Below, one piece after another: positions 43,574 through 51,739 of a stretch of 64,000 bases of DNA. Both the position numbers and the translations under genes were made by a program. The notes beneath the pieces were generated by a model. That model saw only the letters and a program-made list of their open reading frames with translations. It was not told where the DNA came from and made no database searches. Each line of letters begins with the position of its first letter. Position 1 is the stretch's first letter. The stretch comes from Pseudomonas sp. N40(2020) (GTDB lineage: Bacteria; Pseudomonadota; Gammaproteobacteria; Pseudomonadales; Pseudomonadaceae): contig NZ_JACSZV010000001.1 in the NCBI RefSeq assembly GCF_014472415.1, positions 186,001 through 250,000 on the forward strand, given 5' to 3'.

Positions 43574-43604
43574 ATAAAAAAACCGGCTTCGGCCGGTTTT
43601 TTTA
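43574..43604 (+). terminator. Rho-independent terminator after trxB
   Basis: AAAAAAACCGGC-TTCG-GCCGGTTTTTTT: perfect stem with a UUCG loop and T-run; the A-run makes it usable leftward for the HopJ-family gene too. Confidence 0.95.
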
Positions 43605-43616
43605 TGTTCATTCAAA

Positions 43617-43644
43617 TGTGGGAGCGAGCAAGCTCGCTCCCACA
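43617..43644. repeat. REP palindrome
   Basis: TGTGGGAGCGAGC-AA-GCTCGCTCCCACA, nearly identical to the copy at 34424-34451. Confidence 0.92.
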
Positions 43645-43665
43645 GGGAATGTAATGGGGCTGAGA

Positions 43666-44004
43666 TTAGCGGCGGGTCAGGGGCGGCGCGGTGAACTTCA
43701 CACCGGCCAGACCACTAGCGATCAACGCACGAATATTGCCGTGATCACTGCCCTCAGGCGTGGCCACCACCGAACGGTAATGTTCGCCAAACGCCAGCAG
43801 CGCTTCCTCATTGCTCAAGCCTTCCAGCAGCGCCAGACCCAAGGTCTTGCACGAACCTTCGTTCTGCCCGGCGGCGTTCTCCACGCCACCGTTGTTGAAT
43901 GCCTGAGGCTGGTAGTCGTAACCGGCGGCGATGAAGGCCAGGGTGTCGGCGAAAACGTGTTCGCCGCTTTTGAGGCTGGCGCGCAGGGTGTTCAGATCAT
44001 TCAT
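43666..44004 (-). CDS. HopJ-family protein
   Basis: 112 residues from the ATG at 44004 (MNDLNTLRASL). Belongs to the HopJ family, named after a P. syringae type III effector candidate, but widely found in non-pathogens, so secretion should not be assumed. Segments FNNGGVENAAGQNEGSCKT and FGEHYRSVVATP are family-typical. Overlaps the DUF1244 gene by 8 bases. Confidence 0.88.
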   Translation of the reverse strand: MNDLNTLRASLKSGEHVFADTLAFIAAGYDYQPQAFNNGGVENAAGQNEGSCKTLGLALLEGLSNEEALLAFGEHYRSVVATPEGSDHGNIRALIASGLAGVKFTAPPLTRR

Positions 44005-44293
44005 TGGGTTTTCCTTTGGCGAACGCTGCTTGTTGTTCGGCGTTGGCTTCTTGCTGAAACTGGGCTTTCCACTCGGCGTACGGCATGCCGTAAACCACTT
44101 CGCGGGCGTCGTCGAGGCTGACTTCGATCTGGCGCTCGTCGGCTTCGGCCTTGTACCACTTCGACAGGCAGTTGCGGCAGAACCCGGCAAGGTTCATCAG
44201 GTCGATGTTCTGCACGTCCTTGCGGCTGTCCAGGTGCGCAACCAGCCGGCGGAAGGCGGCGGCTTCGAGTTCGAGGCGTTGTTGCTCGGTCAT
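43997..44293 (-). CDS. DUF1244 protein
   Basis: 98 residues from the ATG at 44293 (MTEQQRLELE). Conserved LMNLAGFCRNCLSKWY with two close cysteines and the C-terminal YGMPYAEWKAQ identify DUF1244, a small helical family of unknown function. Coupled by overlap to the HopJ-family gene, a pairing also seen in other pseudomonads. Confidence 0.9.
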   Translation of the reverse strand: MTEQQRLELEAAAFRRLVAHLDSRKDVQNIDLMNLAGFCRNCLSKWYKAEADERQIEVSLDDAREVVYGMPYAEWKAQFQQEANAEQQAAFAKGKPNE

Positions 44294-44361
44294 GATGGGC
44301 TCTGTGCAGTCAATACGTGGCGCGGATGATAAAAGTCTGGCGACCAATGCGCCAGACTCGC

Positions 44362-44733
44362 TCAGCGGCTGGCGGCGAGGGTGATCGACACCGATTCGGC
44401 AAAACGCAGCGCGTGCGGCTTGTCGACTTCGACTTCGGCGTACAGCACTGAACCGTTGCTCATCACCAGGTCGAGCAATTCCTGAGTCAGTCGTTCAAGC
44501 AGCGCAAAGCGGTTGCCCTCGACATGGGCGATGATCGCCTTGGTGATGGTGCGGTAATTGAGTGCATGGTCGATGTCGTTATCACGCACCGCTTCCTGCG
44601 CGGCGTACAGAATGGTGACGTTGATCAGCACATCCTGCTTGTTGAGGATCTCGTCCTCGTTGATCCCGATAAAGGTGCGCAAGCGCAGATCCTTGACCCG
44701 GATGCGCGCCATTCCCGGTTGAAGTTGTGGCAT
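44362..44733 (-). CDS. folX: Dihydroneopterin triphosphate 2'-epimerase
   Basis: 123 residues, FolB/FolX fold with [17 protein letters not shown] at the N-terminus. FolX epimerises dihydroneopterin triphosphate to the dihydromonapterin form. With FolE and FolM it makes tetrahydromonapterin, the cofactor for phenylalanine hydroxylase in Pseudomonas. Its start is the base before the folE stop, so the two are cotranscribed; FolX rather than FolB is chosen from this folX-folE-folM context. Confidence 0.92.
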   Translation of the reverse strand: MPQLQPGMARIRVKDLRLRTFIGINEDEILNKQDVLINVTILYAAQEAVRDNDIDHALNYRTITKAIIAHVEGNRFALLERLTQELLDLVMSNGSVLYAEVEVDKPHALRFAESVSITLAASR

Positions 44734-45294
44734 TTATTTGCTCCGTCCAATCAATTGCAGGAACTCCTGGCGGGTGTTGCTCGAGTCGCGAAAAGCGCCA
44801 AGCATGACCGAGGTGTTCATGGTCGAATTCTGTTTCTCGACACCGCGCATCATCATGCACATGTGTCTGGCCTCAATGACCACGGCAACGCCGGCGGCAT
44901 CAGTGACCTGTTGCACCGCATCGGCGATTTGCCGGGTGAGATTTTCCTGAATCTGCAAGCGTCGGGCGAACATGTCCACCAGTCGCGCTATCTTCGACAA
45001 CCCCAACACTTTGCCGGTCGGAATATACGCCACATGGGCCTTGCCGATGAAGGGCAGCAGGTGATGTTCGCACAACGAGTACAACTCGATGTCAGCGACG
45101 ATGATCATCTCATCGCTGTCCGAAGCAAACAGTGCGCCATTGACGATCGCGTCGACGCTCTGCTCATAACCGTGACACAGGTATTGCATGGCCTTGGCCG
45201 CACGTACCGGAGTGTCGAGTAATCCTTCGCGGTCGGGGTCTTCACCGAGGCCGATGAGGATTTCGCGGTAATTCTCGGGCAGGGAGCGGGTCAT
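44734..45294 (-). CDS. folE: GTP cyclohydrolase I (FolE, type IA)
   Basis: 186 residues. Zinc ligands lie in [12 protein letters not shown] (C75, H78) and the later [12 protein letters not shown] segment. Converts GTP to dihydroneopterin triphosphate, feeding folate and monapterin synthesis. Second gene of folM-folE-folX, equivalent to PA3438. Confidence 0.96.
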   Translation of the reverse strand: MTRSLPENYREILIGLGEDPDREGLLDTPVRAAKAMQYLCHGYEQSVDAIVNGALFASDSDEMIIVADIELYSLCEHHLLPFIGKAHVAYIPTGKVLGLSKIARLVDMFARRLQIQENLTRQIADAVQQVTDAAGVAVVIEARHMCMMMRGVEKQNSTMNTSVMLGAFRDSSNTRQEFLQLIGRSK

Positions 45295-45315
45295 GGAACA
45301 TCCTCGCGGGCGGGC

Positions 45316-46026
45316 TTATTTGACGTGCCGCCCGCCGTTGACGGTCAGGGTCGTGCCGGTGACATACGAGTTATCGAGCAGATAGCGCAGGCTTTGGTAG
45401 ATCACTTCGCTGCCGGGTTCGATGCCCAGCGCGGATTTGGCCAGGGCCTTGGCGCGGTACGCCGCGTCGTCGTCGGGATTGAACAATAGCAGGGCCGGCG
45501 CGATGCCGTTGACCTTGATTGCTGGCGCGTAGCGGGCGGCGAAGGACAGGGTCAGGCTGTCGAGCCCGGCTTTGCTCGCGCAGTAACCGATGTGCTTGCT
45601 GCTGCCCTTGCGGGTGACATCGTCGCTGATGTGGATGATGTCGGCGGGCGTCGATTGCTGGAGCAAACCGGCGCAGTGCAGGTTGATCAGGTAGGGAGCG
45701 AGCATGTGAATGTTGAACATGCGGCTGAACGCTTCGGCTTCACTGTCCGGAGTTTCCGCCAGCCATTCGGAGCCGTTGTGCACGATCGCCCGCAGGCTGT
45801 CGGTGAGGGCTTTCAATTCAGCGATAAATGCCAGGATGGTCGTTTCGCTGGAAAAGTCCGCAAATACACCAACGGCACCCAGATCCCGCAGCATTTGCAC
45901 GCCGGGACGTTCACTGCGGTAGGTGAAGATCACCGGGTGGCCGTCTTCCAGCAAACGTTGCGCGCAATGCAGACCGACGCGCTGGCCGGCACCGGTGATC
46001 AGGATCGGGGCGCAATTTGTGGTCAT
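45316..46026 (-). CDS. folM: Dihydromonapterin reductase FolM (SDR)
   Basis: 236 residues, classical SDR. NADP motif TGAGQRVG at the N-terminus and the catalytic Y/K pair in YCASKAGLDSL. Reduces dihydromonapterin to tetrahydromonapterin and has some dihydrofolate reductase activity. First gene of the leftward folM-folE-folX operon. Confidence 0.94.
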   Translation of the reverse strand: MTTNCAPILITGAGQRVGLHCAQRLLEDGHPVIFTYRSERPGVQMLRDLGAVGVFADFSSETTILAFIAELKALTDSLRAIVHNGSEWLAETPDSEAEAFSRMFNIHMLAPYLINLHCAGLLQQSTPADIIHISDDVTRKGSSKHIGYCASKAGLDSLTLSFAARYAPAIKVNGIAPALLLFNPDDDAAYRAKALAKSALGIEPGSEVIYQSLRYLLDNSYVTGTTLTVNGGRHVK

Positions 46027-46097
46027 GAGTGGCTCGCATCGCGGTTGGAGCGAAAACTATACCAGCGACGCGTGCCTTGGAACTACGGCGGCTTGCC

Positions 46098-46673
46098 TTA
46101 ACGATTTTGTGTTGACGGCGTAACAGGCAAGGGTCGCGTTGGCGCACCGTTCAACCAGTTCCCCAACAACCGTGTCGACAAGGGAATAAAGAAGTAAACC
46201 ATCAGTGGCGTCAGGCAGGCCGTGCTGATCAACACCCGTGGCAACAGACTCATGTCAGCGAGGAGCGGGCCGAGGACAAAGTTGAACAGCAGTGATACCG
46301 GAAAGAATGCCAGCCAGATCGCAACGGCCTGTTTCCAGCGCGGCGGACGTGCACCGATTGCGCCCGTTCCGAACCAGCCCTCGATGCCGCTGACGCGGTG
46401 TTCTTTCGGGTGTGCAAACAGATCGCTGCCACGGTCCAGCCACGCTGTACGCGAAGCCGAATGCTCCCACGCATGCAAAGTCTGCTCATCGACAAAGCGG
46501 AAAATGATCTGGAATTCGTTATCGCCGGGCGGCGGGGCGAGCACGCCGGAGCCCAGATAGCCGGGAAAGTCGGTGGCCAATTGTTCGCCTTCGCGCAGCC
46601 AGATGATCAGATCCTGATAGCGGCCATCGGCGACGCGGCGCGCGACCATTAGCGTAACGGGTGAAGTAGACAT
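46098..46673 (-). CDS. ABM-domain protein with C-terminal membrane helices
   Basis: 191 residues. The first 100 form an antibiotic-biosynthesis-monooxygenase (ABM) ferredoxin-like domain (VARRVADGRYQDLIIWLREG, WEHSASRTAWLDRG); two or three hydrophobic helices follow (about 115-180). ABM plus membrane helices is a known family, often of unknown function. CGGAG precedes the ATG. It is divergent from the MerR/LitR-type gene, and a tandem hairpin lies in the shared leader region. Confidence 0.87.
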   Translation of the reverse strand: MSTSPVTLMVARRVADGRYQDLIIWLREGEQLATDFPGYLGSGVLAPPPGDNEFQIIFRFVDEQTLHAWEHSASRTAWLDRGSDLFAHPKEHRVSGIEGWFGTGAIGARPPRWKQAVAIWLAFFPVSLLFNFVLGPLLADMSLLPRVLISTACLTPLMVYFFIPLSTRLLGNWLNGAPTRPLPVTPSTQNR

Positions 46674-46700
46674 TATGTATCTCCGTATCTCGGTGCGTCG

Positions 46701-46752
46701 CTCCGGGTAGGAGTTTCGCCTGACGCAGGCCGGGGTAGTGGCCTGCGTTTTT
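46701..46752 (+). terminator. Tandem hairpin with T-run upstream of the LitR-type gene
   Basis: Two hairpins with related loops: CTCC-GGGTA-GGAG at 46701-46713 and ACGCAGGCC-GGGGTAGT-GGCCTGCGT at 46723-46748 followed by TTTTT. Read rightward it looks like a terminator or the end of a short RNA; read leftward it would lie in the ABM gene's 5' leader. Function is not known. Confidence 0.6.
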
Positions 46753-46861
46753 CAACTAGCAAGGATTATTCCTTATTTTCCTGATTAAACCAGTGGCTTT
46801 CGTCGCAGATCATCGCGGGGTTAGAATAGGATCCAAAGCCCACAAGGACGTTGAACGTACT

Positions 46862-47821
46862 ATGCCTGTCATGACGGACGTCAGCCCTGCCTCGCAGGCA
46901 TCTGTTGCGCTCGAGCGCGAAGATCTTTTCCCCATTCGGGAAGTTTCACGGTTGACCGGTGTCAACCCGGTCACCCTGCGCGCTTGGGAGCGGCGCTACG
47001 GTTTGATTCAACCCACGCGCACCGAAAGTGGGCATCGCTTGTATTCGATGTCAGATATCGAGCGCGTTCGCAGCATCGTCGAGTGGATCGACCGAGGTGT
47101 GGCGGTCAGCAAGATTGGCAAGATCCTCGCTAAAACCGAACCGCTGAAGGTGCTCGCACACATCATCCCCGATGATTTGGTGCAGGCCGACTACCAGCAA
47201 TGGCAGCACCAGTTGCAACGTGCGGTCAGTGCTTTCGACGATTTCGAACTGGATCGGGTTTATGGTCAGATCTTTTCTTCGTACGCTTTGCCGGTGGTGT
47301 TTCAAGACATCTTGATGCCGCTCTGGCGGCAATTGCTGCAGCGTCAGGAAGCCTTTGGGCAAACCAGTGAGTGGCTGTTTCTCGATGGATACCTGCGCGC
47401 GCGGGTGCTGCAGCGAATCATCGTTCTGCGCGGCTCACAGCCGCGCAAGATCATTGTCAGTGCCCTGGCCGGTCAGTGCCGCGAACTTGAATTGCTGGTG
47501 GCTGCGCTGTTTCTCAGTAGCAGCGATTCGGGCGTGCGGGTGCTCACCACCGGCCAGCCGTTCGACGAGTTGACGCTGGTTTGCGAGAAGATCAAGCCAC
47601 AGGCTCTGGTGCTGTTTTCCAATCACGCACCGGCTGCGGAATTGCCGCGGCGTTTGAATCGGTTGGCCTTGAGTCTTGATTGTCAGTTGCTGCTGGCGGG
47701 GGATGCATCCGATCTGGCACAGGAAAGCCTCAGCGGAACTTCGATTGGATGTGTTGGCAACGAAGGGGCAACGATGCGTCAGCGTCTGATGCAGATACTG
47801 GCAGGCAAGCTCGATACCTGA
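46862..47821 (+). CDS. MerR-family regulator of LitR/PplR type, degenerate cobalamin domain
   Basis: 319 residues from the ATG at 46862 (MPVMTDVSP). N-terminal MerR winged helix (about 24-95, FPIREVSRLTGVNPVTLRAW), then a four-helix and Rossmann region resembling the B12-binding domains of CarH/LitR. The B12-ligating histidine motifs (E-H in the helical part, DxHxxG in the Rossmann part) are absent; the latter aligns near AGQCRELE (about 203-210). This fits class II LitR/PplR regulators of P. putida, which control blue-light genes with a separate LOV sensor. The LOV gene is nearby. Confidence 0.85.
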   Translation: MPVMTDVSPASQASVALEREDLFPIREVSRLTGVNPVTLRAWERRYGLIQPTRTESGHRLYSMSDIERVRSIVEWIDRGVAVSKIGKILAKTEPLKVLAHIIPDDLVQADYQQWQHQLQRAVSAFDDFELDRVYGQIFSSYALPVVFQDILMPLWRQLLQRQEAFGQTSEWLFLDGYLRARVLQRIIVLRGSQPRKIIVSALAGQCRELELLVAALFLSSSDSGVRVLTTGQPFDELTLVCEKIKPQALVLFSNHAPAAELPRRLNRLALSLDCQLLLAGDASDLAQESLSGTSIGCVGNEGATMRQRLMQILAGKLDT

Positions 47822-47824
47822 GGC

Positions 47825-48430
47825 TCAGGTGTGCAGGGCGGGATGGGTCAGGCGGTGTTGTTGCAGAATGAACTGGCGCAGGCGTTCGGTTTCATCCGCA
47901 TCGCTTTGGCTCAGTTCGTAGGCGTAGAAACCGCTTTCGGTTTCCCGTTCGAATTGGCCGCGCAGTGAAATCCGCTCATAGCCGGAAGGGCTGAACCACA
48001 ACGCGAAATGCTTGGGGGGTTTGGTCTTGTTGCGCATTTCCAGCAGTACGCCTTTGTGCGAAACCTCGTGAACCCACATCGTGCCCGGTTGGCCTTTGGC
48101 GTTTTCCAGCGCCACCGGCTCTTCGAGCGTCAGCCGCCATGGGCGCACCATCGGGCCATCTTCGTAAATGCTCGGCACGCCGAGGCGCAGATGTAACGCA
48201 TGAAACTCGTCTTCCACCAAGTGCAGTGGAAAAGTCATCTGTTGATTTTCGAAATTGGCCTGAATGGTGACTTGCTCATGAGCGGCCAGGCGCGTGAGCA
48301 AATCACGGATCTGCGAACCACCATTAACCAATAGACTCGACGTCGCATCCCGCACGTTCAATTGCGGGTTGTGCTGCATGGTCTGGATGAAATCCAGCTC
48401 ATCCTGGGTCAGGAGGGCGTCGCGTTGCAT
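47825..48430 (-). CDS. PilZ-like protein (putative c-di-GMP or flagellar-brake relative)
   Basis: 201 residues. An N-terminal YcgR-like region (about 30-90) is followed by a domain that resembles PilZ: RPWR near 94-98 in place of RxxxR, and EVSHKGVLLEM around 122-132 resembling D/NxSxxG. The motifs are imperfect, so c-di-GMP binding is doubtful. It sits between the LitR-type regulator (convergent, 3 bases apart) and the LOV gene (same strand). Function not established; cotranscription with the LOV gene is likely. Confidence 0.65.
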   Translation of the reverse strand: MQRDALLTQDELDFIQTMQHNPQLNVRDATSSLLVNGGSQIRDLLTRLAAHEQVTIQANFENQQMTFPLHLVEDEFHALHLRLGVPSIYEDGPMVRPWRLTLEEPVALENAKGQPGTMWVHEVSHKGVLLEMRNKTKPPKHFALWFSPSGYERISLRGQFERETESGFYAYELSQSDADETERLRQFILQQHRLTHPALHT

Positions 48431-48484
48431 GGTGCGCTCGAAAGTAATAGTTACAAAGTCATTGGTGATTGTAGTTACTGACCA

Positions 48485-48961
48485 TCAGTTCGCTGTTTTG
48501 TTTGCGCCGTTCGTCGCTTTCAATGCAGCCAGTTCACTTTGCAGGGCCGCGACCTGCGCCTCCAATTGTGCCACTCTTTGCTGTGCCTTGACCTGAACGG
48601 TCACGTCCTTTTGTACCCCGATAAAGTACGTCTGCCCGTCATCGGCGTTTTTCACCGTTGACACCGACAGTTCATTCCAGAACGGCGTGCCGTCCTTGCG
48701 ATAGTTGCGCAGGATTTCCCGGCATGAACCATTGCGGCGCAGTGTTTCGCGAATCAGCTCCAGACTTTCTTGATCCCGGTCTCCGGCCTGCAGAAAGCGG
48801 CAGTCCTGATAGAGAATTTCCTCGCTGGTGTAACCGGTCATGCGTTCGAAGGCCGGATTGACGTAAATCAGGATGTTGTCCTGTTCACCTTCCTTCTCCG
48901 CGACCACAATTCCGTCGTTTGATGCGTTGATTACCAATTGCAGCAGACTGGCGTTGATCAT
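48485..48961 (-). CDS. Short LOV blue-light photoreceptor
   Basis: 158 residues. A single PAS/LOV core (about 8-120) with the flavin-adduct cysteine C54 in YQDCRFLQAGDRD, matching the NCRFLQ motif, plus FWNELSVSTV and YFIGVQKDVT. A C-terminal coiled coil (about 123-158, VAQLEAQVAALQSELAAL) lacks any output domain. Very close to the characterised P. putida short LOV proteins PpSB1/PpSB2, which form FMN-cysteinyl adducts in blue light. It probably signals by binding the nearby LitR-type regulator. Confidence 0.95.
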   Translation of the reverse strand: MINASLLQLVINASNDGIVVAEKEGEQDNILIYVNPAFERMTGYTSEEILYQDCRFLQAGDRDQESLELIRETLRRNGSCREILRNYRKDGTPFWNELSVSTVKNADDGQTYFIGVQKDVTVQVKAQQRVAQLEAQVAALQSELAALKATNGANKTAN

Positions 48962-49114
48962 CTTTGAATCCTTTCAGAGTTGTCAGTGGCAGGCATTTTA
49001 AAAGATCAGTGGAAGCTGTCTACAGGTCAGCAATGCGCATTGAGAGCCAATCGCAACTTCTTGGCTCAGGCTGTTAATATCGCCGCTCATTTTTTCAGTT
49101 TCAGGATCAGATTG

Positions 49115-49570
49115 ATGAAAGTCGCCATCCTCTCCGGTTCGGTCTACGGCACCGCCGAAGAAGTCGCCCGCCACGCCCAGAACCTGCTGAAAGCCGCCGG
49201 CTTTGAAACCTTCTACAACCCGCGCGCCAGCCTGGCCGATATCCAGTCTTTCGCGCCTGAAGCGTTTCTCGCGGTGACTTCTACCACCGGCATGGGCGAA
49301 TTGCCGGACAATCTGCAACCGCTGTATTCGACCATTCGTGATCAATTGCCGGCCGCCTGGCGCGGTTTGCCGGGCGCAGTGATTGCCTTGGGCGATGCCA
49401 GCTACGGCGATACCTTTTGCGGTGGCGGTGAGCAAATGCGTGAACTGTTCGCCGAGCTTGGCCTGCGTGAAGCGCAGGACATGCTGCGCATCGACGCCAG
49501 CGAAAGCGTCACCCCGGAAACTGACGCCGAGCCTTGGTTGGCGCAGCTGATCGATACACTCAAGGGCTGA
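49115..49570 (+). CDS. Flavodoxin
   Basis: 151 residues from the ATG at 49115 (MKVAILSGSVYGTAEEV); upstream in-frame codons are not flavodoxin. The FMN phosphate loop is SGSVYGTAEE; TSTTGMGELPDNL and LGDASYGDTFCGGG are the two isoalloxazine loops. A soluble one-electron carrier. Equivalent to PA3435. Divergent from the LOV gene, convergent and overlapping at its end with the LysR gene. Confidence 0.94.
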   Translation: MKVAILSGSVYGTAEEVARHAQNLLKAAGFETFYNPRASLADIQSFAPEAFLAVTSTTGMGELPDNLQPLYSTIRDQLPAAWRGLPGAVIALGDASYGDTFCGGGEQMRELFAELGLREAQDMLRIDASESVTPETDAEPWLAQLIDTLKG

Positions 49571-50447
49571 TCGGCCGCTCGCGCAACAGGGAAAGCCAGG
49601 CTTGTGCGGCGTTCGACAGATAAGCGCCCTGACGCCAGATGAACGCGATGTCCCAGCGCAAATAGTCCGGCGCTCGCAAGGTCAGGCGCACCACGCCGGG
49701 TCGCACCAGGCCGCGCGCGACCACGCTGGGCAACAGCACCACGCCTTGCCCGGCAGCCACCAGTGCCGCGAGAAAATCCGCCTGACCACTGCGTCCACCT
49801 TCTTTGGGTGTGAAACCCAGTTGCTGACAGGCCTGCAGCAAGCGGTCGTTGAGCACAAAGCTGCGCTGATACAGCAGAAACGGCGTGTCGGCCAACTCCT
49901 CCAGACCAATCTCACCCCGTGTCGCCAATGGGTGATCCATCGGTAACAGGACGTCGAGTTTCTCGTCGCAGAACGGCTGAAAGTCGAACTGTGGATCTTT
50001 CGGCAACAGGCTGCCGCCCAACTCCAGTTCACCGCTCAACACCGCTTGCTCAATGTTGCGACTACCCCCCTCAAGCAACTGAATGCTGATGTTCGGATAG
50101 CGTCGGCGGTATTCGGCAAACAGCCCGGCAAACAGTGCATCACTGCCCAGCAGTGGCAAACCGAGGCGTAATTCGCCACGGGCCAGGTGGCTGAGGTCGT
50201 CCAGTTCAACGAGCAACTCATTGCGCAAGCGCAGCATGCCTTCGGCCCGTTGCAGTACCACGCTGCCGGCGGCGGTCAGGCGCAACTGTGAACCCAGCCG
50301 TTCGAGCAACGGCGTGCCGAGGCTCTGTTCCAGTTGCGCGACTTGTTTACTCACCGCCGATTGACTGATGTGCATGGTTTTCGCGGCTTGAGTAAACCCG
50401 CCCTGATGCATGACTTCGACAAAACTGCGTAGTTGTTTGAATTCCAT
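49560..50447 (-). CDS. LysR-family regulator
   Basis: 295 residues from the ATG at 50447 (MEFKQLRSFVEVMHQGGF). N-terminal winged HTH (about 1-60) and a LysR substrate-binding domain (about 90-290). Divergent from lrgA-lrgB by about 100 bases, so it most likely controls that operon (equivalent to PA3433). Effector unknown. Confidence 0.93.
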   Translation of the reverse strand: MEFKQLRSFVEVMHQGGFTQAAKTMHISQSAVSKQVAQLEQSLGTPLLERLGSQLRLTAAGSVVLQRAEGMLRLRNELLVELDDLSHLARGELRLGLPLLGSDALFAGLFAEYRRRYPNISIQLLEGGSRNIEQAVLSGELELGGSLLPKDPQFDFQPFCDEKLDVLLPMDHPLATRGEIGLEELADTPFLLYQRSFVLNDRLLQACQQLGFTPKEGGRSGQADFLAALVAAGQGVVLLPSVVARGLVRPGVVRLTLRAPDYLRWDIAFIWRQGAYLSNAAQAWLSLLRERPISP

Positions 50448-50545
50448 TCGCCTGATTCCATTTTGGAATGGCTTTGAGTCTAACAATTCGCTTCGGGGAT
50501 GAGGAGTCGCTTCGTAAAATAAGCTCCAGTCAGGAGCAAAACCCT

Positions 50546-50932
50546 ATGAACGCCGCCACCCTTAAGTATCTTTCCCGTTTATTCGCTGAGCTGGCCGTGT
50601 TGCTCGCTCTCTACCTGCTCGGCTGCCAACTCGCCGCTTGGCTGGCCCTGCCGATTCCCGGTGGCGTGATCGGCATGGCGCTGTTGCTGCTGACGTTCGC
50701 CTTTGGCTGGATCAATCCCGCAGCGCTGCAACTGGGCGCAGGCTTACTGATGGCCGAGATGTTGCTGTTTTTCATTCCGGCGCTTATGAGCCTGCTGGAT
50801 TACGGCGCGCTGTTGCGCAATGACGGCTGGCGGATTCTGTTAGTGATCGGCGCCAGCACGTTGATGGTCATGCTGGTGACAGCGTTCACCGTAGAGTTGG
50901 CTGTGCGCATGAGGCGTTCCCATGAAGCTTGA
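50546..50932 (+). CDS. lrgA: CidA/LrgA-family membrane protein
   Basis: 128 residues from the ATG at 50546 (MNAATLKYLSR), four predicted membrane helices, with PIPGGVIGMALLLL typical of LrgA/CidA. These holin-like proteins, with LrgB, affect murein hydrolase activity and in some bacteria pyruvate uptake. Overlaps lrgB by 11 bases. Confidence 0.92.
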   Translation: MNAATLKYLSRLFAELAVLLALYLLGCQLAAWLALPIPGGVIGMALLLLTFAFGWINPAALQLGAGLLMAEMLLFFIPALMSLLDYGALLRNDGWRILLVIGASTLMVMLVTAFTVELAVRMRRSHEA

Positions 50933-51608
50933 ACTGATGCCGATGTTCTGGCTCGCCTTCACCCTGTTGGCGTACCTGTTCAGCCGCTGGATTTATCGCC
51001 GCACCGGGCGATACCTGTTGTCACCGCTGATTCTGGTACCGGTGCTGCTGCTGGCGCTCGCCGTGCCGCTGCACACTGCTTACGCCGAATATTCGAGCAA
51101 CACCCATTGGCTGATGCTGGTGCTTGGCCCGGTCACCGTCGCCTTCGCCGTGCCGATCTGGCAGCAGCGGCGCCTGCTGATGCGGCACTGGCCAGCGTTG
51201 CTGCTGGGCATGGTCGCCGGCAGTGCGGCATCGATCGGCACCTCGTTCGGCCTGGCCAAGGCGTTGGCGCTGGACAGTTCGGTAACGATGTCACTGGTGC
51301 CGCGTTCGATCACCACGCCGTTCGCCATGCCGCTGGCGCAGGACTTGGGTGGCGTGCCGGAATTGACCGCAGTGTTCGTGATGTTCACTGGCGTATTCGG
51401 TGCGATGCTGGGTGGCGTGCTTTTGAAGTGGTTGCCATTGCGCAGCGCCTTGGCGCGTGGCGCGCTGTTCGGTGTCGGCGCGCACGGTGCCGGGGTCAGT
51501 CGCGCTCACGAAGTCGGCGGTGAAGAAGGCTCTGTGGCGGGGCTGGTGATGGTGTTGACCGGGTTGCTCAACCTGTTCGCCGCGCCGTTGTTGGCGTCGT
51601 TGCTTTGA
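50922..51608 (+). CDS. lrgB: LrgB/CidB-family membrane protein
   Basis: 228 residues, several membrane helices, with SLVPRSITTPFAMPLAQDLG and the GAHGAGVSRAHEVGGEEG segment conserved in LrgB. Partner of LrgA. The family is linked to autolysis control and to pyruvate/organic-acid transport. Translationally coupled to lrgA. Confidence 0.93.
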   Translation: MKLELMPMFWLAFTLLAYLFSRWIYRRTGRYLLSPLILVPVLLLALAVPLHTAYAEYSSNTHWLMLVLGPVTVAFAVPIWQQRRLLMRHWPALLLGMVAGSAASIGTSFGLAKALALDSSVTMSLVPRSITTPFAMPLAQDLGGVPELTAVFVMFTGVFGAMLGGVLLKWLPLRSALARGALFGVGAHGAGVSRAHEVGGEEGSVAGLVMVLTGLLNLFAAPLLASLL

Positions 51609-51739
51609 CCTGGATCCAAGGTGTTTGCGTTGCTGACCCGCTCAGTCATCAAGCTGGCTGGCAATGCAACTACGCGATCGACTGCGCCTGACTAGACTGC
51701 ACAGACGTGCAAAACAAGAAGAACGCAGAGGTGCATACA

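Noticed and set aside
43666..44004. Possible type III effector because of the HopJ name
   Set aside because: The family is widespread in bacteria without type III secretion, and no secretion genes are nearby; treated as a housekeeping protein.
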